From Pseudomonadota bacterium (GTDB taxonomy: Bacteria; Pseudomonadota; Alphaproteobacteria; Reyranellales; Reyranellaceae), in the NCBI GenBank assembly GCA_018240685.1, contig JAFEFG010000016.1, positions 1 to 56,738 of the forward strand: DNA of 56,738 bases. Direction: 5' to 3'. Under the pieces are notes generated by a model. The model was given only the letters and a program-made list of their open reading frames with translations, did not search any database and was not told the origin of the DNA. Position numbers and translations under genes: made by a program. Numbering within the stretch: the first letter of the stretch is position 1; the number at the start of each line of letters is the position of its first letter. This document shows positions 35,136 through 44,875 of the stretch, piece after piece.

Positions 35136-36320
35136 ATGATCACTCCGACCGCCTCCCGCGCGCTGCCTTGGGCCTTGATCGGCGCCGCCTGTCTCGGTTC
35201 CTTCGCCGCCACGTCGAGCGGCACGACCCGCGCGCCCTTCCTGCTCGAAATGGCGCACGATCTCGATGTCAGCATGCCGCTGGTCGCCAACCTCGTTTCG
35301 ATGACGGCGACCGCCTGGGGCATCGCCTCGGCAGCCGGCGGCTACCTGTCGGGCCTGATCGGGCGACGCACCCTGCTGATTGCCGGCCTCGTCGCGCTGG
35401 CGCTCGCCATGTGCGCGCAGGCCGGCGCCCCGACCTTCCTGTGGGTGGCCGTCTCGGCAAGCATCGCCGGCGGCTCCGCCGGCACCTTCATGGGCGTCGT
35501 GTTCGCCGAAGTCTCCGCGCGCGTCGAGGACGGACAGCGCGGCCGTGCCCTGGGCTGGGTGATGAGCGGCCAGTCCCTGACCCTTGTAGTAGGCGTTCCG
35601 CTGGCCGCCTGGATCGGCTCGATGATCGGCTGGCGCGGCTGGAATCTTTGCGTGGCGGGCCTCGCGCTGGCGGCAAGTCTCAGCCTTTCGCTTACGGTCC
35701 GGCGGACCGCCATGGCGGCGGACCGCACCGAACAACGGCGGCCTGCCCTGAGGCAAGCCCTGTCGGGACGCGTGCTGGCGCTGCTGGGCACAGGCATTGC
35801 CGAACGCATCTGCTATGGCCTCGCCGCCGTCTATTTCGCCACCTTCCTGCAGACCGTCTACCATTTGTCGCTGGCCGAGATCGCCATTCCTCTTGCCGTG
35901 TTCGCGCTGGGCAACGTGCTCGGCACCATCCTCGGCGGACAGCTCGCGGACCGCCTGCACGACCGGCTCCTGACCTTCGCCGTCGCGATGGCCCTCTCGG
36001 GCGTCGCTGCGCTCGGCCTCTTCATGTGGCACCCCGCGCCCGCGATCTCGGTGGCGCTGGGCTTCCTGTATGTGATGATGAATGCGCTGGGACGCCCGTC
36101 CTATATGGCGGCGCTGGCATCCGTGCCAGAGGCGGTGCGCGGCACCGTGCTCGGCCTCAACGGCACCTCGGCAAGCCTCGGCTGGATCTGCGCCGCCGGC
36201 CTGGGCGCCGTCGCGATCAGCACCGTCGGCTTCGAGGGTTTCGGCCCACTGGCCGGCCTGCTCGGGGCGGCCGGCAGCATCGGCGCCCTCCGGTGCCGTC
36301 GGATGGCAGCGGCCGCCTGA
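35136..36320 (+). CDS. MFS transporter
   Basis: This 394-residue protein has 12 predicted helices and the MFS half-repeat plan: LIGRRTLLIAGL between helices 2 and 3, and LADRLHDRLLTF between helices 8 and 9. It looks like the arabinose-efflux/DHA1-type permeases, exporting sugars or drugs, but the substrate is open. ATG at 35136 is chosen for the short polar N terminus; an ATG at 35091 would add 15 residues. It separates plsY from dprA, which are usually adjacent. Confidence 0.88.
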   Translation: MITPTASRALPWALIGAACLGSFAATSSGTTRAPFLLEMAHDLDVSMPLVANLVSMTATAWGIASAAGGYLSGLIGRRTLLIAGLVALALAMCAQAGAPTFLWVAVSASIAGGSAGTFMGVVFAEVSARVEDGQRGRALGWVMSGQSLTLVVGVPLAAWIGSMIGWRGWNLCVAGLALAASLSLSLTVRRTAMAADRTEQRRPALRQALSGRVLALLGTGIAERICYGLAAVYFATFLQTVYHLSLAEIAIPLAVFALGNVLGTILGGQLADRLHDRLLTFAVAMALSGVAALGLFMWHPAPAISVALGFLYVMMNALGRPSYMAALASVPEAVRGTVLGLNGTSASLGWICAAGLGAVAISTVGFEGFGPLAGLLGAAGSIGALRCRRMAAAA

Positions 36321-36373
36321 ATTCAACTTTCGGTTGTTTTACTTGGTATGACTATCGCAATAGGATTGGCGCC

Positions 36374-37429
36374 ATGTTCGATGGTCCTGCCGCTTGCGAA
36401 ATCGATCCCGCCGAGCGCCGCGCCCGCCTTCGGCTGGCGCGGACGCCGCGTCTCGGCCCCGTCTCCTTCCGCGAGGCGCTCGACCATTTTGGCTCAGCTC
36501 TGGTGGCCTGCCGGGAACTCGATGCCGTCGCCGACGCCGGGATCGCGCGCGAGGAGCAGGCATTGGCGGCGCTCGGCGGCCGCTTCCTGGTGATCGGCGA
36601 TGCCGACTACCCTGCCGGCCTGGCGGCCGTGCCCGATGCGCCGCCCGTGCTGTCGGCCGTCGGCGATATCGGCCTGCTCCGCCGCGAGACGATCGCCATC
36701 GTCGGCGCGCGGGAGGCCTCCCTCGCCGGCCACCGTCTGGCTGCGGCGTTCGCCGCCGGCCTGGGCAGCGCAGGCTTCACGATCGCGTCCGGCCTGGCCC
36801 GAGGCATCGACACGGCCGCCCATGAAGCCGCGCTGGCGACCGGAACGGTCGCGGTCCTCGCCGGCGGCATCGATCAGGTCTATCCGCCCCGGAATGCCGG
36901 GCTGCAGGCGGCGGTCGCGGCACGTGGACTCCTGCTCAGCGAATCGCCGTTGGGCACCCCGCCCGTCGCCCGCGCCTTCCCCCGCCGCAACCGCATCGTG
37001 AGCGGCCTGTCGCTGGGGGTGATCGTCGTCGAGGCCGCGGCCAGATCCGGCTCGCTGATCACCGCGCAACGGGCTGCCGAACAGGGCCGAGAGGTCTTCG
37101 TCGTTCCGGGCTCTCCCATCGATCCGCGCTATGAAGGCTCGAATAACCTTATCCGTGACGGGGCTATTCTGGTGCGTGACGTCAACGATATTATAAGTGT
37201 GTTCGGAAAGCCGCGGTTACCCCCTCAACCCTCTGAAAAACCGTCACAAATGCCGTGTGACAGAGATGCTGCAGGGGTCGTCGCCGCGCTGGGCCCGACG
37301 CCCACCGCGGTTGACGAACTGGTACGCCGATGCCAAGTGTCCGCCGCCACCGTGGCGGAGGTGCTGCTGGCCCTCGAGCTGGAAGGCCGCCTGGAGAGGC
37401 ACCGGGGTAACCGCGTATCACTGATCTAG
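36374..37429 (+). CDS. dprA: DNA-processing protein DprA
   Basis: This 351-residue protein binds single-stranded DNA and loads RecA during uptake and repair. An N-terminal SAM-like part (1-70) leads into a Rossmann-like domain: TIAIVGAREASLAGHR, GFTIASGLARGIDTAAHEAAL, TVAVLAGGIDQVYPPRNAGL, PLGTPPVARAFPRRNRI, VVEAAARSGSLITA and GSPIDPRYEGSN. A winged helix (about 285-351) ends it. ATG at 36374 follows TAGGAT. The stop lies within a palindrome, ctgatctagatcag (37421-37434). No other competence genes are in the window. Confidence 0.96.
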   Translation: MFDGPAACEIDPAERRARLRLARTPRLGPVSFREALDHFGSALVACRELDAVADAGIAREEQALAALGGRFLVIGDADYPAGLAAVPDAPPVLSAVGDIGLLRRETIAIVGAREASLAGHRLAAAFAAGLGSAGFTIASGLARGIDTAAHEAALATGTVAVLAGGIDQVYPPRNAGLQAAVAARGLLLSESPLGTPPVARAFPRRNRIVSGLSLGVIVVEAAARSGSLITAQRAAEQGREVFVVPGSPIDPRYEGSNNLIRDGAILVRDVNDIISVFGKPRLPPQPSEKPSQMPCDRDAAGVVAALGPTPTAVDELVRRCQVSAATVAEVLLALELEGRLERHRGNRVSLI

Positions 37430-37440
37430 ATCAGCGATTT

Positions 37441-37470
37441 AGCTCCGGTTTTTAATGTTTTACTGGAGCT
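37441..37470 (+). terminator. Hairpin between dprA and topA
   Basis: Arms agctccggt (37441-37449) and actggagct (37462-37470), with one G.U, enclose a T-rich loop, followed by tgttt. It could weakly end dprA transcription or, since the ggag of the 3' arm lies 12 bases before the topA ATG, hide the topA ribosome site. Both roles are inferred. Confidence 0.45.
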
Positions 37471-37480
37471 TGTTTCGACG

Positions 37481-40177
37481 ATGGACGTGTTGGTCGTCGA
37501 GTCGCCTGCCAAGGCAAAGACGATTGGGAAATACCTCGGCCCCGGCTACACCGTGCTGGCCTCCTACGGTCATGTGCGCGACCTGCCGCCGAAGGACGGA
37601 TCGGTTCGTCCGGACGAGGATTTCGCCATGGACTGGGAGGTCGATGCGGCCTCCCAGAAGCGCCTCGATGCGATCGCCAGCGCGGTCCGCCAGGGCGGCA
37701 AGCTCTACCTCGCCACCGACCCGGATCGCGAGGGCGAGGCGATCTCCTGGCACGTCCTCGACGTGCTGGCCCGCAAGAAGGCGCTGCAGGGCGTCGACGT
37801 CAAGCGGGTGACCTTCAATGCCATCACCAAGCAGTCGGTCCTCGACGCCGTCGCCCATCCGCGCGATCTCGACCAACCGCTGATCGACGCCTATCTCGCC
37901 CGGCGCGCCCTCGACTATCTCGTCGGCTTCACGCTCTCGCCCGTCCTGTGGCGCAAGCTGCCGGGCAGCCGCTCGGCCGGCCGCGTGCAGTCCGTGGCCC
38001 TGCGCCTGATCTGCGAGCGCGAGGCCGAGATCGAGGTCTTCAAGAGCCGCGAGTACTGGACCGTCGACGCGGTCTTCGGCACCGCGAAGAAGCAGACGCT
38101 GAAGGCCCGCCTCACCCATCTCGACGGCCGCAAGCTCGACAAGTTCGACCTCGACACCGCCGAGCGCGCACAGGCCGCCAAGCACGAGATCGAGCGCCGC
38201 GCCTTTTCCGTCTCGTCGGTCGAGCGCCGCCAGGTCCGCCGCAACCCGCCGCCGCCCTTCATCACCTCCACGCTGCAGCAGGAGGCGTCGCGCAAGCTCG
38301 GCCTCGGCGCCGCCACGGCCATGCGCATCGCCCAGAGGCTCTACGAGGGCGTCGATATCGGCGGCGAGACGGTCGGCCTCATCACCTACATGCGTACCGA
38401 CGGCGTGCAGCTCGCGCCCGAGGCGATCGGCCAGACGCGCCGCCTGATCGAGGACCGCTACGGGCCGAGCTACGTGCCCGAGAAGCCGCGCCTCTACAGC
38501 TCCAAGGCCAAGAACGCGCAGGAAGCGCACGAGGCGATCCGCCCCACCGACCTCTTCCGCACGCCGCAGGACGTGGCGCCCTACCTCGACAAGGACCAGC
38601 TCGGCCTCTACGAGCTGATCTGGAAGCGCACGGTGGCGAGCCAGATGGAAAGCGCCGTGCTCGACCAAGTGACGGTCGACATCGCCAGCGGCGACAAGAA
38701 CGTCGGCCTGCGCGCCACCGGCTCGGTGGTGAAGTTCAACGGCTTCCTCACGCTCTACGACGAAGGCCGCGACGAGACGCCGGAGGACGACGCGAGCGGC
38801 GCCATCCTGCCCGACGTCACGGAGAACGAGGCTCTGGAGCGGCGCGAAGTCATTCCCGAGCAGCACTTCACCGAACCGCCGCCGCGCTATTCGGAAGCGA
38901 GCCTGGTGAAGAAGCTGGAGGAACTCGGCATCGGCCGGCCCTCGACCTATGCCAGCATCATCGAGGTACTGCAGAAGCGCAATTACGTGCGGCTCGACCG
39001 CAAGCGTTTCGTGCCGGAGGATCGTGGCCGCATCGTCACCGCCTTCCTGCAGACCTATTTCCCGCGCTACGTCGAATACAACTTCACCGCCCATCTCGAG
39101 GAAGAGCTGGACGAGATCTCGGACGGCAGGATCAACTGGCGCCAGGTGCTGCGCGACTTCTGGAAGGAATTCTCCGCCGCCGTCGGCGAGACCAAGGATC
39201 TTCGCGTCAGCGAGGTGCTCGACAAGCTCGACGAGGAGCTCGGGCCCCACTTCTTCCCCGCCAACGACAACGGCCAGGGGAACGGCAAGAACCCGCGCGA
39301 ATGCCCGTCCTGCAGCAACGGCCGGCTCGGTCTCAAGCTCGGCAAGTTCGGCGCCTTCATCGGCTGCTCGAACTATCCGGAGTGCCGTTTCACCCGCAAG
39401 CTCGGCATCGTCGACGCCGACGCGGACGCCGCCTCGGGTGCCAATCTCGACAAGCCGAAGGTGCTGGGTACCGATCCCGTGAGCGGCAAGGAAGTCACGC
39501 TGCGCAACGGCCCCTACGGCCTCTACGTCCAGCTCGGCGAGCCCGAGGGCAAGGAGAAGCCGAAACGCCAGTCACTGCTGCGCGGCATGACTCCCGACGA
39601 GGTCACGCTCGAGAAGGCGCTGGCCCTGCTGGCGCTGCCGCGCGAGCTCGGCCCGCATCCGGAGGATGGCCAGCCCGTCCTGGCCGGCGTCGGCCGCTTC
39701 GGGCCCTACGTGAAGCACGGCACCAAGTACAAATCGATTCCCTCCGACGAGAGCGTGCTCGACATCGGCATGAACCGCGCCGTGGCCCTGCTCGCCGAAG
39801 CCAAGCAGGCACGCGGCCGCGCCGCCGCCAAGCCGCTGCGCGTCGTGGGCGAGCATCCGGGCGACCAGCAGCCGATCGAGCTCTACGAGGGCCGCTACGG
39901 CCCCTACGTCAAGCATGGCGGCGTCAACGCCACCATCCCGCGCGACATCAAGCCGGACGAACTGACGGTCGACCAGGCGGTAACACTGCTGGCCGAGCGC
40001 GCGGCCAAGGGCGGCGGCAAGAAGGCCAAGACGCCTCGCGCCCGGAAGGCCGCTCCCGTCGCCGCCAATGACGCCGGCGAGAAGCCTGCGCCCAAGAAGG
40101 CCGCCGCGAAGAAGAAGACGGCTTCCAAGCGCAAGGCCAAGGCCGATACCCCGCCGCGCACCGGAACCGATGGCTAA
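37481..40177 (+). CDS. topA: DNA topoisomerase I
   Basis: This 898-residue type IA topoisomerase relaxes negative supercoils. Toprim (1-150) has VVESPAKAKTIGKYLG and ATDPDREGEAISWH. The active-site Tyr is Y303 in GLITYMRTDG, and SAGRVQSVALRLICERE is upstream. C608 begins a zinc ribbon (CPSCSNGRLGLKLGKFGAFI, then GCSNYPEC), followed by several further C-terminal repeats with GPYGLYVQLGE, GRFGPYVKHGT and GRYGPYVKHGG. The tail is Lys/Ala-rich. This repeat number is usual in Alphaproteobacteria. The 3' end overlaps rnr by eight bases. Confidence 0.97.
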   Translation: MDVLVVESPAKAKTIGKYLGPGYTVLASYGHVRDLPPKDGSVRPDEDFAMDWEVDAASQKRLDAIASAVRQGGKLYLATDPDREGEAISWHVLDVLARKKALQGVDVKRVTFNAITKQSVLDAVAHPRDLDQPLIDAYLARRALDYLVGFTLSPVLWRKLPGSRSAGRVQSVALRLICEREAEIEVFKSREYWTVDAVFGTAKKQTLKARLTHLDGRKLDKFDLDTAERAQAAKHEIERRAFSVSSVERRQVRRNPPPPFITSTLQQEASRKLGLGAATAMRIAQRLYEGVDIGGETVGLITYMRTDGVQLAPEAIGQTRRLIEDRYGPSYVPEKPRLYSSKAKNAQEAHEAIRPTDLFRTPQDVAPYLDKDQLGLYELIWKRTVASQMESAVLDQVTVDIASGDKNVGLRATGSVVKFNGFLTLYDEGRDETPEDDASGAILPDVTENEALERREVIPEQHFTEPPPRYSEASLVKKLEELGIGRPSTYASIIEVLQKRNYVRLDRKRFVPEDRGRIVTAFLQTYFPRYVEYNFTAHLEEELDEISDGRINWRQVLRDFWKEFSAAVGETKDLRVSEVLDKLDEELGPHFFPANDNGQGNGKNPRECPSCSNGRLGLKLGKFGAFIGCSNYPECRFTRKLGIVDADADAASGANLDKPKVLGTDPVSGKEVTLRNGPYGLYVQLGEPEGKEKPKRQSLLRGMTPDEVTLEKALALLALPRELGPHPEDGQPVLAGVGRFGPYVKHGTKYKSIPSDESVLDIGMNRAVALLAEAKQARGRAAAKPLRVVGEHPGDQQPIELYEGRYGPYVKHGGVNATIPRDIKPDELTVDQAVTLLAERAAKGGGKKAKTPRARKAAPVAANDAGEKPAPKKAAAKKKTASKRKAKADTPPRTGTDG

Positions 40178-42443
40178 AGGGCGCGTCCCGACCCGCGACG
40201 AACTGCTGACCTTCATCAAGGAAAGCACCACGCCGATCGGCAAGCGCGAGATCGCGCGCGCCTTCGGCCTGAAAGGCGACCAGCGCATCGAGCTCAAGGA
40301 GCTGCTGCGCGACCTGCGCGACAAGGGCGAAGTCGCCACCGACCGCGCCAAGACCTTCAAGGCCCCCGGCGCGCTGGCCGACATTGCCGTGCTGGAGATC
40401 GTCAAGGTCGACGAGGACGGCCACCTGCTGGCCGTCCCGCACCGGCACGACGAGGAGGAAGGTCCTCCGCCGCGCATCATGGTCGATCCGCACGCCTCGC
40501 GCGGCGGCGTCGCACCGGCCGTGGGCGACCGTGTGCTGGCCTCGCTCAAGCGCCGGGGCAAGGCGACGTACGAGGCGCGCGTCATCCGCCGGCTCGGCAG
40601 CGGCCCGAAGAAGATCCTGGGCCTGTATGAGGAACCCGCCGGCCGCAACGGACTCGGCATGGTGACTCCCACCGACCGCAAGCTCCGGCGCGAGTTCGAC
40701 GTGCGGCCGGCCGACAGGAACGGCGCCCACCCCGGCGATATCGTCTGGATCGAGGAGGTCGGCGGACACCTGGCACGCCGCGCCAAGGTCATCGAGCGCA
40801 TCGGCCCGATGAGCGATCCGCGCACGGTGAGCCTGATCTCAATCGCAGCCAACGACGTGCCGGTCGACTTTCCCGAAACGGCCCTGGACGAGGCCCGCCG
40901 CGCCAAAGCGGCGCCGCTGGGCGACCGGCTCGACCTGCGCAAGGTGCCGCTGGTGACAATCGACGGCGAGGATGCACGCGACTTCGACGATGCCGTCTTC
41001 GCCGAGCCCGATCCCGACCATCCGGGCGGCTGGCGACTGCTGGTCGCCATCGCCGACGTCGCCTGGTACGTGCGCCACGACAAGGCGCTCGACCGCGCCG
41101 CCTATCGCCGCGGCACCTCGGTCTATTTCCCCGACCGGGTCGTGCCGATGCTGCCGGAGGAGCTCAGCAACCATTGGTGCTCGCTGGTGCCGCACCAGGA
41201 CCGGCCGGTGCTGGTGGCAGAGATGTGGATCGACGCCGACGGCCACCTCAAGCGCCACCGCTTCCACCGCGGCATGATGCGTTCCGCCGCCCGCCTCACC
41301 TATACGCGGGTGCAGCAGGCCATGGACGGCGTGCCGGACGAGGAGACGGGGCCGCTGATGGATACCGTCATCGCCCCGCTCTACGGCGCCTTCCGGGTCC
41401 TGCTGCGGGCGCGGGAGAACCGCGGCGCACTCGACCTCGACCTGCCGGAGCGGCTGGTGAAGCTCGGTAAGGACGGCCGCATCGCCGAGATCGGCGTCCG
41501 CGAGCGGCTCGACAGCCACCGGTTGATCGAGGAATTCATGGTCCTCGCCAATGTCGCGGCCGCGCAGGCGCTGGAGCAGCGCCGCATGTCATGCCTCTAT
41601 CGTGTCCACGACCAGCCCGATGCGGCCAAGCTCGAGGCGCTGCGCGAGTTCCTGGCCACGCTCGGCATCTCCCTGACGCCGGGGCCGCGCACGCGGCCGG
41701 CGGACCTCAACCGCATCCTCACCGCCGTGGCCGGCAAACCGGTTGCGCGCCTGGTCAACGAAACGATCCTGCGCAGCCAGAGCCAGGCCGTCTACAGTCC
41801 CGACAATGCCGGTCATTTCGGCCTCGCGCTCGCGCGCTACGCCCACTTCACCTCGCCGATCCGCCGCTTTCCCGACCTGATCGTCCACCGGGCCCTGATC
41901 GCCGCCTTCGGGCTCGGCGAGGGCGGCTTGCCGGAAGCCGAACGCGGGCGCTTCGAGGAGTTCGGCGAGCACCTGTCGATGTGCGAGCGCCGCGCGGTCG
42001 CCGCCGAACGCGGCGCCATGGACCGCTATGTCGCGGCCTACATGGTCCAGCATGTCGGCGCGTCCTTCCCCGGCCGCGTGACCTCTGTGACCCGCTTCGG
42101 CCTCTTCCTGGCGCTCGACGGCACCGGCGCCGACGGCCTGCTGCCCATCCGCAGCCTCGGCCAGGAGTTCTTTCGCCATGAAGAAGGCCGGCAGATGCTG
42201 GTCGGCGAGCACACCGGCCAGAGCTTCGGCCTCGGCGACCGGCTCCTGGTCAAGCTCGCCGAGGCGGATGCCGCCACCGGCGGACTGCTGTTCGAGTTGG
42301 TCGAGGTGATCGAGCGGGTCGAGCGCCACGCCCTGCCGCGCGGCCATCGCGGCGGGCGCCGCGGCGGCGAGAGCGAGGGGCCGCGTCGTCGCGTCGCGCA
42401 CCGCAAGGGCGGTCGGGACAAACGGTCGCGACGACGAACGTAG
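40170..42443 (+). CDS. rnr: Ribonuclease R
   Basis: This 757-residue 3'-to-5' exoribonuclease degrades structured RNA. An N-terminal winged helix (1-70) and cold-shock domains lead to the RNB domain with D265 onward in TIDGEDARDFDDAVF, and the late segments HFTSPIRRFPDLIVHR and HLSMCERRAVAAER. S1 (about 640-720, RVTSVTRFGLFLAL) and a basic tail end the protein. ATG at 40170 overlaps topA, so they are cotranscribed. An upstream frame in topA's tail is not used. Confidence 0.96.
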   Translation: MAKGRVPTRDELLTFIKESTTPIGKREIARAFGLKGDQRIELKELLRDLRDKGEVATDRAKTFKAPGALADIAVLEIVKVDEDGHLLAVPHRHDEEEGPPPRIMVDPHASRGGVAPAVGDRVLASLKRRGKATYEARVIRRLGSGPKKILGLYEEPAGRNGLGMVTPTDRKLRREFDVRPADRNGAHPGDIVWIEEVGGHLARRAKVIERIGPMSDPRTVSLISIAANDVPVDFPETALDEARRAKAAPLGDRLDLRKVPLVTIDGEDARDFDDAVFAEPDPDHPGGWRLLVAIADVAWYVRHDKALDRAAYRRGTSVYFPDRVVPMLPEELSNHWCSLVPHQDRPVLVAEMWIDADGHLKRHRFHRGMMRSAARLTYTRVQQAMDGVPDEETGPLMDTVIAPLYGAFRVLLRARENRGALDLDLPERLVKLGKDGRIAEIGVRERLDSHRLIEEFMVLANVAAAQALEQRRMSCLYRVHDQPDAAKLEALREFLATLGISLTPGPRTRPADLNRILTAVAGKPVARLVNETILRSQSQAVYSPDNAGHFGLALARYAHFTSPIRRFPDLIVHRALIAAFGLGEGGLPEAERGRFEEFGEHLSMCERRAVAAERGAMDRYVAAYMVQHVGASFPGRVTSVTRFGLFLALDGTGADGLLPIRSLGQEFFRHEEGRQMLVGEHTGQSFGLGDRLLVKLAEADAATGGLLFELVEVIERVERHALPRGHRGGRRGGESEGPRRRVAHRKGGRDKRSRRRT

Positions 42444-42466
42444 GCGAAACCCTCATCTTCAATGGA

Positions 42467-42871
42467 ATGTCGACGACACACGCGCCCGTTGATTTTCGCA
42501 CCGCGCTCGGCCGCGGCTGGCGAGGCCGATGCCCGCGCTGCGGCGAAGGAGCCCTGTTCGGCGGCTACCTGAAGATGCGCAGCCAGTGCCCGGCCTGCGG
42601 GCTCGTCCTCGAACCCTACCGCGCCGACGACGCCCCCGCCTACTTCACCATCTTCGCGGTCGGTCACATCATCGTCCCGCTGGTGCTCCTGGTGGAACGC
42701 TATGGCGACCAGCCGCCGCTCTGGTTCCACGCGTTGCTGTGGCTGCCCCTCTCCGTCCTGCTGGCGCTGCTGCTGCTGCCGCGCATCAAGGGAGGCGTGA
42801 TTGCGCTTCTCTGGGTATACCGGGCGGCAGCCCCCAATCCCTCGGCGAGCAGGGTCGACCTTTCTTCCTGA
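42467..42871 (+). CDS. DUF983 domain membrane protein
   Basis: This 134-residue protein has a zinc-ribbon-like CPRCGEGALF and CPACGLVL pair, then two membrane helices (about 58-78 and 85-105). It is the conserved follower of rnr in Alphaproteobacteria, and belongs to DUF983, whose role is not known. It starts 23 bases after rnr and is probably cotranscribed. Length and motifs are typical. Confidence 0.9.
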   Translation: MSTTHAPVDFRTALGRGWRGRCPRCGEGALFGGYLKMRSQCPACGLVLEPYRADDAPAYFTIFAVGHIIVPLVLLVERYGDQPPLWFHALLWLPLSVLLALLLLPRIKGGVIALLWVYRAAAPNPSASRVDLSS

Positions 42872-42916
42872 TCTCCTGCGGTGTCGGCTTGCACTCGACA
42901 CCGCTTGTCGTAGGGT

Positions 42917-44503
42917 ATGCTTGTGTCGTTGATTAATTTGTTCCGTTCGGCGCTGTCGTATACCGCCGCCGCCCTGATTGCCGCCTCGCTGGTCGCCTCC
43001 TGCGAAATGACGGGCGGGGCCTCGCAGCCGCCCGCAGCCACACCGTCGACCGCGGAGACCAGCCCCGAGCGGGTCATCCTCCAGGCCTACCGGCTGATCT
43101 CCGACCGTCACGTCAACGAGCCCGACTTCCGCAAGATCTCCGTGGAGACCTATCGGGGTTTTGCCAGCGCCGACCCGGAACTGTCGCTGCAGGCCACCGA
43201 CCAGACCTACACCATCCTGCGCGACGGCAAGGTGATTCTGTCGCGGCCGACGCCCACCGACCCGGCGGACGGGCGGGCCTGGGGCGCCCTGCTGACCGAG
43301 CTGTTCGCCGCCTCGATCGGGGCATCGCCCGTCCTGCAGCAGAGCGACCGCAATGCGCTGACGAAGGCGGCGATGGTCGCCACGACCGGCCAGCTCGACA
43401 AGAACACGCGCTATGCCGATCCGGAGGAAGCACGCGACAACCGCTTCCAGCGCGACGGCGGCGGCGGCATCGGCATCACCATCGAGCGCACCGACAACAA
43501 GACGATCATCCGGGCCGTCCAGGACGGCTCGCCGGCGGCCAAGGGCGGCATCCACGAGGGTGACCAGATCCTTTCCGTCGATCACGAGAACATGGTCGAC
43601 CGGCCGCTGATCGACGTGGTCCACAAGCTGCGCGGACCGGTGGGCGCCCCGGTCATGCTGACCGTGCTGCGCCCCGAGAGCGGTCAGACGATCACCGCAG
43701 CGATCCGGCGCGGCCGCATCATCCCGACCACCGTCGCTTACGAGCGTGACGGCAACCTGGCCCTAATCCACCTCTCCGCCTTCAACTCGGGCACGACCGA
43801 AGCCCTGGTGAAGGCGATCGACAAGGCGAAGGCCCAGATCGGACCGCAGCTCGCCGGCATCATCATCGACATGCGCGGCAACCGCGGCGGCCTGCTCGAC
43901 CAGGCCGAGTCGGTGGCCGAGCTGTTCATCAGCGACGGCGTCATCTTCTCGACCAAGGGGCGCCATCCCGATGCCGACCGCACCTATCGCAGCAACAGCC
44001 ATGGGCATGCCAGCACCCTGCCGATCGTGGCGCTGGTCAACGGCAACTCGGCGTCCGCCGCGGAGATCGTGGCGGCGGCCCTGCAGGACCGCGGGCGCGC
44101 CGTGATCGTGGGCACGACGAGCTACGGCAAGGGCACCGTCCAGACCGTCGTGCGGCTGCCCAACCAGGGCGAACTCATCCTGACCTGGTCACGGCTGCTC
44201 GCGCCCTCGGGCTACACCTGGAACGAGCTGGGCGTCATGCCCAACATCTGCACCGCCAAGGTCGCAGACCCCGACAAGCTGCAGCCGTCGGCCGTCGACG
44301 CCAACCGGTCGCTGCTGCAGCAGTGGCATGCGGAACGCCATCCGAGCGCACAGGAAGTGGCCACTCTGCGGCGGATCTGCCCGCCGGGCGAGGACCTGCC
44401 GCGGCGCGACGTGGAGATCGCGGGCCGGTTGCTGCACGACCCGACTCTTTATGCGCAGGCCGTGCGTCTGGGCTCGGTGGACCAGGCCGCCGCTCCCCGC
44501 TGA
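42917..44503 (+). CDS. S41 family C-terminal processing peptidase with lipoprotein signal
   Basis: This 528-residue periplasmic protease cuts near protein C termini. Signal with lipobox LVASC (Cys near 29) suggests membrane anchoring. A PDZ domain (about 180-270: GIGITIERTDNKTIIRAVQ) precedes the S41 core. The Ser-Lys pair is S380 in NGNSASAAEIV and K405 in TTSYGKGTVQT, 25 residues apart as in CtpA. GGLLDQAESVAELF is conserved. The C-terminal 90 residues with WNELGVMPNIC lie outside the core. It follows the DUF983 gene by 45 bases. Confidence 0.92.
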   Translation: MLVSLINLFRSALSYTAAALIAASLVASCEMTGGASQPPAATPSTAETSPERVILQAYRLISDRHVNEPDFRKISVETYRGFASADPELSLQATDQTYTILRDGKVILSRPTPTDPADGRAWGALLTELFAASIGASPVLQQSDRNALTKAAMVATTGQLDKNTRYADPEEARDNRFQRDGGGGIGITIERTDNKTIIRAVQDGSPAAKGGIHEGDQILSVDHENMVDRPLIDVVHKLRGPVGAPVMLTVLRPESGQTITAAIRRGRIIPTTVAYERDGNLALIHLSAFNSGTTEALVKAIDKAKAQIGPQLAGIIIDMRGNRGGLLDQAESVAELFISDGVIFSTKGRHPDADRTYRSNSHGHASTLPIVALVNGNSASAAEIVAAALQDRGRAVIVGTTSYGKGTVQTVVRLPNQGELILTWSRLLAPSGYTWNELGVMPNICTAKVADPDKLQPSAVDANRSLLQQWHAERHPSAQEVATLRRICPPGEDLPRRDVEIAGRLLHDPTLYAQAVRLGSVDQAAAPR

Positions 44504-44527
44504 GGCGGCTTTCGCCCCTCGGGGCGC

Positions 44528-44555
44528 TTGACACCGCCGGTTTGCCGACTACTTT
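44528..44555 (+). promoter_or_regulatory. Sigma-70-type promoter of rpmG
   Basis: A perfect -35 ttgaca at 44528-44533 is followed after 16 bases by tacttt at 44550-44555, a near -10 box. It lies 47 bases before the rpmG start, fitting a strong promoter for a ribosomal protein gene. Confidence 0.6.
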
Positions 44556-44602
44556 GCGCGCCTCTTAGGAATTCCGCCCGCCCGGGCTCAGGGACAAAGA
44601 CC

Positions 44603-44770
44603 ATGGCCAAGCCGACCTCGATCCTCATCAAGATGGTGTCCAGCGCGGACACCGGGTTCTTTTATGTCACCAAGAAGAACCCGCGTACCAAGACCGAGAA
44701 GCTCGAACTCAAGAAGTACGACCCGGTCGCGCGCAAGCACGTCGTTTTCAAGGAATCCAAGATCAAGTAG
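44603..44770 (+). CDS. rpmG: 50S ribosomal protein L33
   Basis: This 55-residue protein is L33 of the large subunit. [20 protein letters not shown] and [19 protein letters not shown] are family segments. It has no CxxC zinc pair, so it is of the zinc-free type, common in Alphaproteobacteria. It has its own promoter and a clear terminator, so it is a single unit. Confidence 0.97.
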   Translation: MAKPTSILIKMVSSADTGFFYVTKKNPRTKTEKLELKKYDPVARKHVVFKESKIK

Positions 44771-44826
44771 CACGCCTTTGGGGGTGTTGCCCTGAACGAA
44801 GCGCAGGCCCCTTGGGGCGCGCGCAA

Positions 44827-44852
44827 AAAAGCCGCCCTTTCGGGCGGCTTTT
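44827..44852. terminator. Bidirectional intrinsic terminator between rpmG and aldehyde dehydrogenase
   Basis: A perfect 11-base stem (aaaagccgccc and gggcggctttt) with a tttc loop has an A-run on its left and T-run on its right, so it can end transcripts from both sides. It follows the rpmG stop by about 57 bases. Confidence 0.85.
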
Positions 44853-44875
44853 CGTTTGCAAGGAGGGGCGGACGG

